Shown here: piece by piece, positions 63,250-64,000 of the stretch | Layout: every line of letters begins with the position of its first letter | Position numbering within the stretch: position 1 is the first letter of the stretch | NCBI RefSeq assembly: GCF_004358445.1 | Contig: NZ_CP037951.1 | Location: forward strand, 2,653,501-2,717,500 | Length of the DNA: 64,000 nucleotides | Reading direction: 5' to 3' | Source: Parashewanella tropica | Lineage (GTDB): Bacteria > Pseudomonadota > Gammaproteobacteria > Enterobacterales > Shewanellaceae | The notes under the pieces: generated by a model | Told to the model about the DNA's origin: nothing | What the model saw: only the letters and a program-made list of their open reading frames with translations | Databases searched by the model: none | Position numbers and translations under genes: made by a program

Positions 63250-64000
63250 AAAATAATCAAGAGCAACTTTAAAATCTAGCGCACAAAAATCATATGCTCC
63301 TTTATCTGTAACTAAAGCGACAAGTGCCATATCAGTTATTGCAGGATCCTTGGCATTAGCTCTTAGAGTGCAAGCTCTAATGCTGACTTCGCACTTTTCG
63401 CCTGTGCAAGCCATCGTCTCTTTACTTCCACTTGAAAACTCAAAGCACTGCTCCCCATGAAATAGATGCTCACTTTTCGATACTAATTCACCGGATGACT
63501 TAAAGTTTGCTTGTATTTTACACAGCTCTTTCAACGTTATTTTTTTTTGCTTTACCAACTCAAAAACCCGAGTTGCCGCTGCTGCCTTTTTACTTGGTAA
63601 CTGTGAATGACAAATACAGCTTTTATCAAAAATTTCAACACCTTTCCTGTTGACAGCACTAACAGTGAATGGCTCTTTCTCCATCAAATGATTCATTTCC
63701 TCATTTGTTACCATAGTACCGACTGATTCTTCACAACTTTGGAATTTTATAGGGGAAGAAGATTTTGTATTTGAAGATACCTTGTCTCTAATATTCCCTT
63801 TAACGTCATCAACACGTTTTACTGCCTCATGATGTGATTCAGTTTTTTTCGAAGGTATAATTGTGACAGGGCTTTTTTTCACTATCTTTTTGCTTTTTGA
63901 TATTTCTCTGTTTTGAACTGGCTTAGGACTGGCTTCTAGTAACAATGGCCCTATAAGTTTATAGCAGGCGATTTGGGTTCCTGACTCCACTAATTTACAA
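63238..64000 (-). CDS. hypothetical cysteine-containing protein, 5' end beyond the window (partial)
   Basis: Frame open from 63238 to the window edge. A GTG at 63990 could start it, but the frame continues upstream (TGT AAA TTA before GTG), has no RBS there, and begins mid-sequence, so the true start is probably to the right of 64000. At least 253 codons. Visible part: a basic, polar linker (residues 25-100) and a C-terminal region of about 130 residues with many cysteines (KSCICHSQ, ELCKIQ, GEQCFEF, MACTGEKCEVSIRACTL, YDFCALDF) that could form disulphides. No family recognised. Confidence 0.6.
   Translation of the reverse strand, partial: CKLVESGTQIACYKLIGPLLLEASPKPVQNREISKSKKIVKKSPVTIIPSKKTESHHEAVKRVDDVKGNIRDKVSSNTKSSSPIKFQSCEESVGTMVTNEEMNHLMEKEPFTVSAVNRKGVEIFDKSCICHSQLPSKKAAAATRVFELVKQKKITLKELCKIQANFKSSGELVSKSEHLFHGEQCFEFSSGSKETMACTGEKCEVSIRACTLRANAKDPAITDMALVALVTDKGAYDFCALDFKVALDYFGVS

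Overview
The window looks like chromosomal DNA of a marine gammaproteobacterium of the Shewanellaceae/Alteromonadales type. The evidence is gene content and order: a zwf-pgl-edd-eda Entner-Doudoroff block divergent from hexR-pykA, yejK/yejL/yejM, a PsrA-type regulator next to fadE, CheV, a rhombosortase behind queC, a run of identical tRNA-Tyr genes, and dispersed short repeats. DNA is AT-rich. I cannot fix the genus from sequence alone.

Layout. 1-6503: the right end of an integrative element, made of four leftward genes that each overlap the next by 11 nt. Two are complete tyrosine recombinases, one is a large recombinase-like protein lacking key catalytic residues, and one is a small coiled-coil protein. 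The element has cut an SPFH/prohibitin-type gene after codon 39 (6504-6623); its cargo lies off the left edge. 6.7-12.3 kb: PLP enzyme, yccF, a frameshifted secreted protein, an M23 peptidase, a tandem QueD-like protein with a structured leader, and a dihydroorotase. 12.4-14.85 kb: an accessory patch in which two unknown genes (one with a HEPN-like RNx4H motif) sit between two inverted copies of a foldable repeat whose stems show compensatory changes. 14.9-25.5 kb: nucleoid/envelope genes (yejKLM), yjbQ, a lytic transglycosylase, a MITE, cheV, a methyltransferase, pheA, and an arsR/permease divergent pair with twin operators.

25.5-35.2 kb: aidB-like acyl-CoA dehydrogenase, then central carbon metabolism. 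Zwf, Pgl, Edd and Eda convert glucose-6-phosphate to pyruvate and glyceraldehyde-3-phosphate; HexR is the expected regulator (a near-consensus site lies before zwf) and PykA makes pyruvate. 35.3-46.9 kb: an ankyrin-repeat protein, fadE and psrA (fatty-acid oxidation and its control), an ACE-like M2 peptidase, a YchJ protein, a GAF-PAS-GGDEF-EAL protein and small conserved proteins. 47.0-47.3 kb: three identical tRNA-Tyr genes. 47.4-57.0 kb: a cysteine-synthase-like enzyme, two paralogous unknown proteins with a methyltransferase-like nucleotide-binding motif, queE and queC (queuosine), rhombosortase, a lipid kinase, and azoR plus a PACE efflux pump divergent from a LysR regulator. 57-64 kb: uvrB, an outer-membrane-type protein, a gene-free stretch with clustered DnaA boxes, a SIMPL protein, a small membrane protein, a second MITE, ylqF, and an unknown gene running off the right edge.

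The strongest candidates for something little described are the four-gene recombinase operon with its target gene, the covarying inverted repeats around the HEPN-like gene, and the tandem methyltransferase-like paralogues. All functional calls come from reading motifs by eye; no database search was possible.
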